Shown here: positions 17,508-25,705 of the stretch, piece after piece
Layout of the letters: the number at the start of each line of letters is the position of its first letter
Position numbering within the stretch: position 1 is the stretch's first letter
DNA from: Flavobacteriales bacterium
GTDB lineage: Bacteria; Bacteroidota; Bacteroidia; JACJYZ01
Length of the DNA stretch: 37,923 nt
Assembly: GCA_020435415.1 (NCBI GenBank)
Contig: JAGQZQ010000026.1
Location: 1-37,923 of the forward strand
Direction: 5' to 3'
The notes under the pieces: model-generated
What the model saw: only the letters and a program-made list of their open reading frames with translations
Databases searched by the model: none
Told to the model about the DNA's origin: nothing
Position numbers and translations under genes: made by a program

Positions 17508-18814
17508 CTGCGATCCGATCTTAAAAAGAACTGATTCACATACAATACGGAAATCACATTTCTTGAGCTCATACTAACCGTGGTAGCAAGGGCTGCACCC
17601 GTAATGCCATACTCAGGAATCCATATGTAATTTAATACAACATTCAATACAACACTGACGAACAGAATATTCCTTGCGACCTTCTCCTGATTGGTCATTT
17701 CTAAAAGCAAACCGTTAACCCCAGCAAGGGCATGAACCAGCTGATTGATAGTTAAAATAATAAGCGGCGTAGTTCCATGCACAAAATCATCTCCTACCCA
17801 CCCCAGCAAATAGCCGGGAACCAAAAAAATTATGATGGCAGCTGGTAGTGACGTAAAAAAGGAAAGACCTGAGACCTTCCACATAAACCTCTTCAATTGC
17901 AACCGATCATTGCTGTAAAACATTTCTGAAAATTTAGGGCCTGTAATGCTTGTCACTGCCACGAGGGTAATACTTACAATATTGGATATTTTTAATGCGG
18001 CATTATAAACGCCAACATCCGTTTCTGTTTTGAAAATACCCAGCATGATAGAATCAGTCCACCACAACAGGAATGTAAAGGAGGTTGTAAGCAGCAGTGC
18101 AGAAGATACCCCGACTACCTCCCGAAAAGGGGGATCTTCTGTTTTAGCAGTACCGGGTAATTCACTTTTCTGATATCTCAGGTGTCTTAATACCATTCGC
18201 GTACTAATGGTGGCTGCAGTGAGTAATCCAAGCACATAAGCATAGATGGGTGCCCCTACAGCCGAAACAAGGTAAATCAATGGAAAAATATACAGCATCG
18301 GAAACAGAAATCTGGCAAAATTCTGAAAAAACGAATGCTGTGCAGCTTTCTTCAATCCTCGCAGAAAGCCTCCGTTTATCGCCACAATCACAAATGCAAA
18401 TAGTCCTGCCGGAAGTATTCGATAGTACCAGGTCAGTTCGGAAACGTGAAACACCTCCTCTGCCATCCACCTTGCACATACCATCATGATCACTGAGATT
18501 GCAAGGGTCAGAAGAAGCGAAAACCTCATGCTCTTCTTATATATCTTGCGTATGGATTCAGTGTTCCTTTGCTGCATCAGATTAGCCACATATCTGGCAA
18601 TGGATGCATCAAAACCATATTTTCCTATCATACCTGCAATGGAGAGCACCGAAAGAAAAAGTGTAAATACGCCCAATGAGCCAGCACCCAGGTAGCGTCC
18701 AACCACAAAAGTGAAAGCATAGCCAGCAACCATTCCCAGAAACTTATAAATGAAAGCCCCTGAAGCACCCTTCACTACCTCCCTAAAATGGCGATCCTCA
18801 AAAAACGCCTTCAT
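17504..18814 (-). CDS. Wzx-like lipid-linked oligosaccharide flippase
   Basis: A 436-residue inner-membrane protein of the MATE/MOP polysaccharide exporter superfamily. About 12 hydrophobic helices can be counted, starting with FIYKFLGMVAGYAFTFVVGRY and ending with YIWIPEYGITGAALATTVSM, with the characteristic GYGITGAA-type stretch near the C-terminus. It would flip the undecaprenyl-linked repeat unit to the periplasm. Position between the Wzy-like protein and the glycosyltransferases, with 4-base overlaps on both sides, supports a Wzx/Wzy-dependent pathway. Confidence 0.9.
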   Translation of the reverse strand: MKAFFEDRHFREVVKGASGAFIYKFLGMVAGYAFTFVVGRYLGAGSLGVFTLFLSVLSIAGMIGKYGFDASIARYVANLMQQRNTESIRKIYKKSMRFSLLLTLAISVIMMVCARWMAEEVFHVSELTWYYRILPAGLFAFVIVAINGGFLRGLKKAAQHSFFQNFARFLFPMLYIFPLIYLVSAVGAPIYAYVLGLLTAATISTRMVLRHLRYQKSELPGTAKTEDPPFREVVGVSSALLLTTSFTFLLWWTDSIMLGIFKTETDVGVYNAALKISNIVSITLVAVTSITGPKFSEMFYSNDRLQLKRFMWKVSGLSFFTSLPAAIIIFLVPGYLLGWVGDDFVHGTTPLIILTINQLVHALAGVNGLLLEMTNQEKVARNILFVSVVLNVVLNYIWIPEYGITGAALATTVSMSSRNVISVLYVNQFFLRSDRR

Positions 18815-20160
18815 ACAGACGGGTCTTGTGAAGTTTGACGATGTGAATCCGTAAAGAACCGATATTGGTATATATAGAGGTATACCAGCGCAACAACACT
18901 AGCAACAGTGGGACTATTCAGGGCATGGCCGGCAAAAACAGAATGTCCTAAAAAAAGAGTAATTGCGACCAGGAAGGTGAAGTTAAGGAATGTTCTTTTT
19001 TGCAGAAAAGAAAAGACCATCTTCACCCAAAACAAAACCGGAAGGAGTAACAACAACATACCGAGAATAATTCCATAAGCGCCGACGAAATCATAAAAAT
19101 CCCTTTCTACATGTTTTCCCACCCCGGCAAAGGCCTTTGGGTACGTTTTGATTACCTCAAAGTTAATATGCTGCAAGAAATAGTAATTGCTTTCCCCGAA
19201 TATATTAAGCAACCACGCCCTGTCTGCAATGCGGTTTTTGGCTGCTTGTACCATCAATTCTCTGGGAGAATGCGCAATGAGGCTCTCGAATTTGGTCACC
19301 AAAAAACTATATTGGGTAATAATATCAATCAATACGGTGATACCCCAGACCAAGAGCCCAACGCCAACCCCAATCAGCATCAGGCGAGAAAAACGGCGCA
19401 TGGGTATATCCTTTTTTTTGAAAAATATAGCAGATAAAACAAACACAAATGTAATCAACAGTGATCCAGCCAAAGCCGTTCTTGTGGTCAGCAGTATCAG
19501 TCCTGCCAAGGTGGTCATTACCATAATAATGTTACCAAGTGTCATTTTTGTGAACACCCGATATAAACTCATCACTAAACTGATGAGTACAGCAATACTG
19601 ATGTCATTCTGGGCAATAAAATATGACTTCATACCAAACCCACCATCCCACTCCTGACCATCATAATAGGTCATCATTCCAAATCCGGTCACAAATGAGA
19701 AAATAATCGCACCACCCGCAATAAAACCAAACCATGAAATGTGACGAATCATATCCTCAATTCCAATATCAAACTTTACCGCCAATTCCCATAGAAGCAC
19801 CACCATTATAAAAGGCATAATGATCCTTGATATTTCTCTTACCTCCCATTGAAGCATTGAGAATATATGATCCTCACTGGAAAAGGTCCACACTATGGCA
19901 GATATCCCCCATAACAGCAAAATCATCAAAACATAAAGCTTGAACCGATTTTGGCCTGATGTAAAAAAGAAAGGAGTGCTGATAATCAGAATGCCTGTTC
20001 GGTAAATGATGCCCACGGAAACATCCACCCGAAGCTCCATTTTCAAAAATCCATTCATCAGATCTACAATCACCGGAACCACTAAGACCAAGGCTATCAA
20101 AAACAGACCAAGTTGCCGGTGGGTCAAAATACGTCCAGTCCAGATAGGAGTTGCTAACAT
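18811..20160 (-). CDS. Wzy-like O-antigen polymerase/ligase family membrane protein
   Basis: A 449-residue protein with about 10-12 hydrophobic helices and a large periplasmic loop in the second half (about residues 270-350), the usual layout of Wzy polymerases and WaaL ligases. The stretch LILLTTRTALAGSLLITF matches the core of the Wzy_C domain. First gene of the operon, starting at the ATG at 20160 and overlapping the flippase gene by 4 bases. Because it lies next to a flippase and an initiating transferase, polymerase is more likely than ligase. Sequence alone does not settle this. Confidence 0.85.
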   Translation of the reverse strand: MLATPIWTGRILTHRQLGLFLIALVLVVPVIVDLMNGFLKMELRVDVSVGIIYRTGILIISTPFFFTSGQNRFKLYVLMILLLWGISAIVWTFSSEDHIFSMLQWEVREISRIIMPFIMVVLLWELAVKFDIGIEDMIRHISWFGFIAGGAIIFSFVTGFGMMTYYDGQEWDGGFGMKSYFIAQNDISIAVLISLVMSLYRVFTKMTLGNIIMVMTTLAGLILLTTRTALAGSLLITFVFVLSAIFFKKKDIPMRRFSRLMLIGVGVGLLVWGITVLIDIITQYSFLVTKFESLIAHSPRELMVQAAKNRIADRAWLLNIFGESNYYFLQHINFEVIKTYPKAFAGVGKHVERDFYDFVGAYGIILGMLLLLLPVLFWVKMVFSFLQKRTFLNFTFLVAITLFLGHSVFAGHALNSPTVASVVALVYLYIYQYRFFTDSHRQTSQDPSV

Positions 20161-20163
20161 GAT

Positions 20164-20246
20164 GGGCTTTTGCAGCTGATGGAAAGAAGGCGTTTCAAGT
20201 TAACCAAGCTATCGTCAAACGATACGATGGGTCTGATGAAAAGCCC
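20164..20246 (-). promoter_or_regulatory. Structured leader of the polysaccharide operon
   Basis: GGGCTTTT (20164-20171) is the exact reverse complement of AAAAGCCC (20239-20246), giving an 8-base stem that would end just before the start codon at 20160. A second perfect dyad TATCGT-caa-ACGATA (20210-20224) sits inside the loop. Both fall in the putative 5' leader, so attenuation or an operator is possible. Function is inference. Confidence 0.35.
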
Positions 20247-20257
20247 TTTTATTGGCT

Positions 20258-20265
20258 CAAAAGTA
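20258..20265 (-). promoter_or_regulatory. -7 box (TACTTTTG on the minus strand) for the polysaccharide operon
   Basis: Plus-strand CAAAAGTA reads TACTTTTG, an exact TAnnTTTG match, about 97 bases before the ATG at 20160. Twenty bases further upstream is TTC where consensus has TTG, so spacing fits the Bacteroidota promoter with one mismatch in the -33 element. This would give a leader of about 90 nucleotides. Confidence 0.45.
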
Positions 20266-20303
20266 CATAAAATAGAGATAGGTCTGAACCTGCATCAAAA
20301 GAG

Positions 20304-21272
20304 TTAGTTCACCCTCACCTTGTTCAGCTTGTACCGTTTTTTCAACGGTCCTTCACCGGTCTTATAGGCCAACTGATAACCCACCGTGATCTCGTGGGAG
20401 CCTGTGTTTGAAGTTTTGAGACCGGAAAGCAAAAGGTCATAAGAATACGCCACCATGAATGCCTCTGCAAAACGGCACCCCACAAGCAGTACCATGGCAT
20501 CCCCGGTCCTGTAACCTGCACCCGCTATGACTTTATCATCATAAGACATATTCAGGTTGATGTGTAATTGTGTCGGATTGGCCTGTACCATCTGCACAAG
20601 TGCTGCCGGCTCCAGGGTGAACTTCGGATTTATTTCTGCCTTATAACCACCCATAAAGTAATAGTGATTTTCCAGCGGCACATAACTTGCATTGCCACCG
20701 GACTCAAAGAAATCCAGTTTCCCTTTCAAAAGGTGAAGGGCTGAAAACCCAACATATAAATCCTCATTATACATTAACATACCAAAATTCGCATCGGGTG
20801 TCATCGAACGGTCCCTGGTGGTGAGGTCTACCGTTTGATCTGTGGGATCGTACAAATTTATTTCGCGGCCATCGACCGAGTATTGCAACAATCCGCCCGA
20901 AAGACCCAATGACAGATTCATGGAGCCCAACTGCAAATGGTGCGCATAAGCCAGGTTTAAACCGATACGGCGGAAAGGCCCGGCAGCATCGTTAAACAGA
21001 TATCCTCCGACCCCCATCTTTCCATTGGGCAATATGGCATGACCGCTCAACACCTGTGTTACCGGTGCACCGTCAAATCCCACCCACTGGCTGCGGTGAT
21101 TTAATTTGAAATCTATGAATCGCTCGGATCCCGCAACGGCTGGATTTAGCGCAAACTTATTGAACATGTGATGGCTGAATACCGGCAGCTGTTGCGCCAT
21201 GGTCATATTCCAGGATAGTCCCAGAAACATTACCGCCGTGACAATTCTATGATATCTCCGTTTCATCATCAT
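20304..21272 (-). CDS. PorP/SprF-family type IX secretion outer-membrane protein
   Basis: A 322-residue protein with a signal peptide (TAVMFLGLSWNMTMAQ), followed by the family hallmark FNKFALNPAVAG and beta-rich repeats with aromatic residues near the ends, typical of a small outer-membrane barrel. PorP/SprF proteins work with the type IX secretion machinery and are often paired with one large cargo carrying a type B C-terminal domain, for whose secretion or surface attachment they are needed. Here the first of three adjacent ATGs (21272) overlaps the stop of the cargo gene by 4 bases, so the two are translationally coupled. The overlap makes this cargo the likely client. Confidence 0.9.
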   Translation of the reverse strand: MMMKRRYHRIVTAVMFLGLSWNMTMAQQLPVFSHHMFNKFALNPAVAGSERFIDFKLNHRSQWVGFDGAPVTQVLSGHAILPNGKMGVGGYLFNDAAGPFRRIGLNLAYAHHLQLGSMNLSLGLSGGLLQYSVDGREINLYDPTDQTVDLTTRDRSMTPDANFGMLMYNEDLYVGFSALHLLKGKLDFFESGGNASYVPLENHYYFMGGYKAEINPKFTLEPAALVQMVQANPTQLHINLNMSYDDKVIAGAGYRTGDAMVLLVGCRFAEAFMVAYSYDLLLSGLKTSNTGSHEITVGYQLAYKTGEGPLKKRYKLNKVRVN

Positions 21273-24200
21273 CTGATAATGGTTAGAATACCCTTGATCA
21301 TCTCATTTCCATCACCAAGGTCCAATGTATAGTAATATGGCGCCGCGGGCAACGGATCGCCATTGATGGTGCCATCAAACAGTTGGTTGTAATCCGTGAA
21401 CGTTTGAAGCAAGTTACCATTTCTGTTATACAAAGAGATCACGTGTTCCGGGTACTTCTCAATGTTTGTAATGATCCACGTATCATTGGCCCCGTCATTA
21501 TTTGGAGTGATCATATTCGGGATGTCCAGGGTTAAATCATCGATCACACAAACCTGCTGCAATGTGGTGTCCGTACAACCCTGCGTAGACTTAACAACCA
21601 GCACTACGCTAAAACAACCGGTATCCGAATAGACATGCGTCGGGTTGATTGCATTGGAAGTGGCGCCATCACCGAAGAACCAGTATAAATCGTTTCCTCC
21701 GGTAGATGAATTGGTAAATTCCACTTGCGGATCATCCAGGGTGGTATTGGTTGAATTCGCAGTAAAACCAGCCGTTGGTGCACCATATACCGTGATCATA
21801 TTGTTAAAGGTCAGCGAATCCGAACACCCGCTGGTTCCATTGGTAACGATCAGTTTTACATTGTAGGAACCGGGTGTGATATAAGCATGGGTTGGCGCAA
21901 ACTGATCGGAGGTCGAACCATCGCCAAGATCCCAGTTATATATGGTACCGCCATTCGAAAGGTTATCAAAGAAAACAACAATGGGTGCGCAGCCTGATGC
22001 GGTATCCCTGAAGTTTACATTTGGGCGGCTGCTTACGGTGACCGGTTTTGTGATCGAATCAGTGCAACCCAAAGAATCCGAAACGATCAGTTTGGTGAGA
22101 AAGCTGCCATTACCACCATAAAGGTGACCGGGATTGTTTGTTCCGGTAACGGTGACACCATCACCGAAGGACCAGGTCCAAACCGTGATCGGACCGCCAG
22201 TGCTTGCTGATATGTCTGTAAAGAAAATCGAATCGCCCAGGCATGCTCCTGTATTGCTGAAGTTAACAACAGGTGGCGGGCTGATACCCACCGCAACACT
22301 ATCAGATGCAGAACAGCCATTGACATCCGTCACCGTAACATAATAGGTTGTATTCGCAGATGGTCCCGCTTTGGGGTTGACAATTCCGGGGTTACTCAAT
22401 GTTCCGACCGGCGACCAAACATAGTTTGTGCCTCCGCTTGCAGCTAACTGCACGGAATCCCCTTCACAAATAAGAACATCCGAACCGGCATCCGCATTGG
22501 GTGGCGCATATACATTTACCTGAATGGAATCTATGCCCGTACACCCGGTGGTGTCACTCACCTGCACAACATAAGTTGTAGTCGCCACAGGAGAAGCAAC
22601 CGGATCCGGAATTGTATCATTACTCAGGGTAGAAGCCGGTGTCCATTGGTAAGAGTTCCCGCCTAATGCGGAAAGCTGAACGGTATCTCCAGGACAAATG
22701 GATGTGTCTCCGGACGTGGCCACAGAGAGGCTTGAGCCGATGGTTACCACCACGGTATCCTTATCTGTACAACCGAATCCGTTCGTAACAAGAAGCTCAT
22801 ATGCAGTTGTCACATTGGGCGAAGCAACAGGTGTCCCCACGCTGGGGTCATTGAGACCCGTGGCCGGCGTCCATTGATAACTGCCACCGCCGGATCCGTT
22901 CAATGTGGTGGAGCTACCCATGCAAATGGTCACATCACCGCCAGCACCAGCTACAGGAACAGGATTAACCGTTACCTGTACGGAATCCTCAGATGAACAC
23001 CCCCCGGAACTTACCGTGAGATGATAAACGGTGGTTGTCAACGGTGACGCCTTGGGGTCAGAAATATTCGGATCATCAAGCGAACCGGATGGTGTCCACA
23101 AATAGGTTCCGCCACCGCTTGCCATCAACTGCAGGCTGTCTCCAAGACAAACAGAATCCGGTATTCCGGCATCCGCCACGGGAATGGCATTGACGTTAAC
23201 CAATACCGAATCATTGCTATTGCATCCCCCGAGGGTATCTTCCACCACTACATAATATTTGGTGGTAGCAACCGGAAAGGCAATTGGATTGGCCGAACCA
23301 GGATTTATCAATGTTGCGGACGGTGTCCATGTAAATTTGTTACCTCCACCGCTAACCTGCAACTGAATGCTATCTCCTTCACAGATGGAGGTATCCGGAG
23401 TAACAGTCACTGACAGATTACTCCCCACACTTACCGTTACCGAATCCACACCGGAACATCCGCCGACATCGGTAATGGTCACATAATAGGTCATTGTTGA
23501 AACGGGTGTTGCCACCGGGTTGGCCACGCCCGGATTTGATAGGGTACCTCCCGGACTCCACAGATAATTTGTGCCGCCGGTTGCATTGAGCTGAACACTT
23601 CCACCGGAACATATGGAGACATCGTTTCCTGCATCAAAGGCACTGGGATTTCCCACCGTGATCATTACGGGTATGCGGAAGGTTCCGGGGCAAGTCCCCA
23701 CGTAAATGATGGTATCGTTGCTAATTGGACCAAATGTAAAAGGGCTTCCGGTAAAGATCATACTGCCACCAGCGGGAGAGTCCCACCACACCACGGTTGT
23801 ACCGGAAGGTGGTGCGCCTGTGATCAGTGCAGACAGGTCTACAGTACCACCCGGACACACAACGGTATCCCTGGCGGTGATTGAATGCCATGAAGTCCAT
23901 ATACCTGTATTTCCCACATTACCAGATGTAGCACCATTGCATGTAAACTCCGTCAGGGAACTTGAATTTGTGGTACCATATGCTCCACCCAAAACTGTTT
24001 GGGTAATGGTTTGAGAAGAAAGAGCGATGTGTCCGCCGCCGCCGCCACCACCGGTACCGTCTGCTTCGGTAACCGTGCCATTGGTAGGCTTGTTATATTG
24101 TGACCCGCCATTTCCACCATTGGCTGTAGCCGAAATACCGGTAAGGGTTCCTGAACCAACCACGGTGATGAAAATCGTTCCACCAGCACCGCCACCACCG

Positions 24201-25462
24201 GCACCATCATTTCCATGCGTTTGAAAATTATCTGCACAGCAGGCATTTCCACCGTTCTCACCGTTGGATATTACCTCTCCGGCGCCGCTCACATTTCCAT
24301 AACACATGATGTAAACGAGTCCGCCTCCACGACCACCGGTACCACCATCGCCATCGTTGTTATCTCCTGCTCCGCCGCCGCCGCCAAAAAACACAAGGTC
24401 ATCTATGTAGTCCACCGGGCGACCACCCAAACCACCATATGGCTTGCGACTATCGCCGGACCAGGCAGGTTTATCCGGACCCAGGATGGTTGCATCCTGA
24501 TTGGAATTTGACCAGGCATAACCACCACGACCACCGCCGGGTGAATTTACCCCGGACATCCCCGGGTATTCCAATTCCCACGCCGCAGCCCAACCGGGAG
24601 GTGTCGAATCCGCCACACCCAGGCCATACCAACCCGGAGCCCAACCGCCATTTGCACCGCCGCCGCCGCCACAATTATGTGCGTTGCCGCCGCCGCCGCC
24701 ATTTCCGGGTGCCCCACGACCATATCTACCGTTATACCAATTGTCATAATCCTGCTGGTAACCACCGATACCTTCCCCCTTTTCTCCACCCTCTTCCGGG
24801 TCCGTGCTTCGCATGATCGGGTTACCCCATTTGGTTTGACTGTCCAGTTGTCCGCCCCGAAATCCCAAACCGCTCATATCCATACTTCCACCCGCATTGA
24901 TGGTCGTGTTTCCTTCCACCTCCACCGCGAGGATACCTCCGGTTTGACCGTTCCAGGCTTCTCCGGTCATGACACCGCTGCTTGTTACGGTCAAACTTTC
25001 ATACCTGGGAACGCGGACTACCTGCACATGACCGGAGTCCGTATAGTCATACTTCAAACCACAATCTATGATGATGGTGTTGGCATCGGGAATATCCAAC
25101 ACCTGAGCAAATTCATTGTTTCCGCAATTGTTATAACTGGTGATCGCACCATAGGAGTTGTTATCGGGCACGCCATCCAGTGTGGCGCCTTTCATTTGAA
25201 TGATATAGACCAAATCACCTTTTTCAAGCGGCATCGAAAAGCGTCCGTTTGAATTCAAGACGCTGTTATTTACCGAGAGAGTCGTTGCACCGGCCGGTGC
25301 ATCAGCGGTGAGGTAGGTATATTCATTAACGATATTTCCGGCTGTGCTGATGGTCACATTGCCTGCTTTACCCATCTGCGACATGCCCTTCTGCGACATC
25401 AGGATCAGGAAAAGGCACAGACAAGAAATCGTCCGAAACCCCCGACTTGAAAGATTCATCAT
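21269..25462 (-). CDS. Giant T9SS-secreted surface protein with Gly-rich region, Ig-like and PKD repeats and type B sorting domain
   Basis: A 1397-residue protein. Order: signal peptide (residues 1-29, ISCLCLFLILMSQKGMSQ); a beta-rich stretch (30-155); a Gly-rich region (about 157-487) with several runs of five or more Gly and many Asn, Trp and Tyr; a short linker domain; six Ig-like repeats of about 75 residues (607-1067); three PKD domains (about 1070-1307, motifs WSFGDG, WDLGDG, WFFGDG); and a C-terminal domain from ITPNNDGANDTW to KGILTIIR that matches the gliding-motility-associated (type B) T9SS sorting signal. The start used is ATG 25462; a GTG at 25477 precedes it. No enzymatic motif is evident, so adhesin or cell-surface scaffold is most likely. 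Coupled to the PorP/SprF gene. Confidence 0.9.
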   Translation of the reverse strand: MMNLSSRGFRTISCLCLFLILMSQKGMSQMGKAGNVTISTAGNIVNEYTYLTADAPAGATTLSVNNSVLNSNGRFSMPLEKGDLVYIIQMKGATLDGVPDNNSYGAITSYNNCGNNEFAQVLDIPDANTIIIDCGLKYDYTDSGHVQVVRVPRYESLTVTSSGVMTGEAWNGQTGGILAVEVEGNTTINAGGSMDMSGLGFRGGQLDSQTKWGNPIMRSTDPEEGGEKGEGIGGYQQDYDNWYNGRYGRGAPGNGGGGGNAHNCGGGGGANGGWAPGWYGLGVADSTPPGWAAAWELEYPGMSGVNSPGGGRGGYAWSNSNQDATILGPDKPAWSGDSRKPYGGLGGRPVDYIDDLVFFGGGGGAGDNNDGDGGTGGRGGGLVYIMCYGNVSGAGEVISNGENGGNACCADNFQTHGNDGAGGGGAGGTIFITVVGSGTLTGISATANGGNGGSQYNKPTNGTVTEADGTGGGGGGGHIALSSQTITQTVLGGAYGTTNSSSLTEFTCNGATSGNVGNTGIWTSWHSITARDTVVCPGGTVDLSALITGAPPSGTTVVWWDSPAGGSMIFTGSPFTFGPISNDTIIYVGTCPGTFRIPVMITVGNPSAFDAGNDVSICSGGSVQLNATGGTNYLWSPGGTLSNPGVANPVATPVSTMTYYVTITDVGGCSGVDSVTVSVGSNLSVTVTPDTSICEGDSIQLQVSGGGNKFTWTPSATLINPGSANPIAFPVATTKYYVVVEDTLGGCNSNDSVLVNVNAIPVADAGIPDSVCLGDSLQLMASGGGTYLWTPSGSLDDPNISDPKASPLTTTVYHLTVSSGGCSSEDSVQVTVNPVPVAGAGGDVTICMGSSTTLNGSGGGSYQWTPATGLNDPSVGTPVASPNVTTAYELLVTNGFGCTDKDTVVVTIGSSLSVATSGDTSICPGDTVQLSALGGNSYQWTPASTLSNDTIPDPVASPVATTTYVVQVSDTTGCTGIDSIQVNVYAPPNADAGSDVLICEGDSVQLAASGGTNYVWSPVGTLSNPGIVNPKAGPSANTTYYVTVTDVNGCSASDSVAVGISPPPVVNFSNTGACLGDSIFFTDISASTGGPITVWTWSFGDGVTVTGTNNPGHLYGGNGSFLTKLIVSDSLGCTDSITKPVTVSSRPNVNFRDTASGCAPIVVFFDNLSNGGTIYNWDLGDGSTSDQFAPTHAYITPGSYNVKLIVTNGTSGCSDSLTFNNMITVYGAPTAGFTANSTNTTLDDPQVEFTNSSTGGNDLYWFFGDGATSNAINPTHVYSDTGCFSVVLVVKSTQGCTDTTLQQVCVIDDLTLDIPNMITPNNDGANDTWIITNIEKYPEHVISLYNRNGNLLQTFTDYNQLFDGTINGDPLPAAPYYYTLDLGDGNEMIKGILTIIR
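22265..23645 (-). repeat. Six tandem Ig-like coding repeats, about 225-235 bases each
   Basis: Within the T9SS cargo, units start near 23640, 23405, 23180, 22950, 22722 and 22492. Each contains a DxxIC-G-S/T-QL core, a SYQWTP or NYLWSP turn, DPVASP or NPVATP, and TTYYVTVTD..GC..xDSV. Units differ at many sites, so this is an old domain array rather than a fresh DNA duplication; the paired Cys of each unit suggest a disulfide. Confidence 0.88.
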
Positions 25463-25624
25463 GCTTGTGTTATCCACTCGTTAGCCCACCTCAAGTAACT
25501 AAAAATGCAGGAGATTTCAAAATCACATCAGAAATTACCCTTAGAAATCTGCATTCCATTTACTTATGACAGGAATATCTATAATTCAGTTCGAAAATAT
25601 AACAGGCTGGGAGAACCTCAACAA

Positions 25625-25646
25625 AGAACCCATGCCGGAAGGTTCT
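25625..25646. other. Inverted repeat in the 25463-25705 intergenic region
   Basis: AGAACC (25625-25630) pairs with GGTTCT (25641-25646) over a 10-base loop, between the divergent cargo and helicase genes. No T-tract follows. A weak -7-like TACTTTTA lies downstream near 25668, but nothing else was recognised in this 243-base stretch. Confidence 0.25.
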
Positions 25647-25705
25647 TCGGGTGCAAGATAAATCATACTTTTATAAAATGTTAAGAATCCCTCCAGGTAA
25701 TCACC

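Noticed and set aside
20281-20303. Terminator after the PorP/SprF gene
   Set aside because: Only a 4-5 base AGGT/ACCT pairing with no T-tract; not enough to call.
22265-23645. Regular repeats considered as a CRISPR array
   Set aside because: Units are about 230 bases, diverged and in frame within a protein, with no short identical repeats or cas genes.
24439-24816. Pro/His/Arg-rich plus-strand frames in 24027-24816
   Set aside because: They are the reverse complement of the Gly-rich region of the T9SS cargo, where Gly codons read as Pro or Ala on the other strand.
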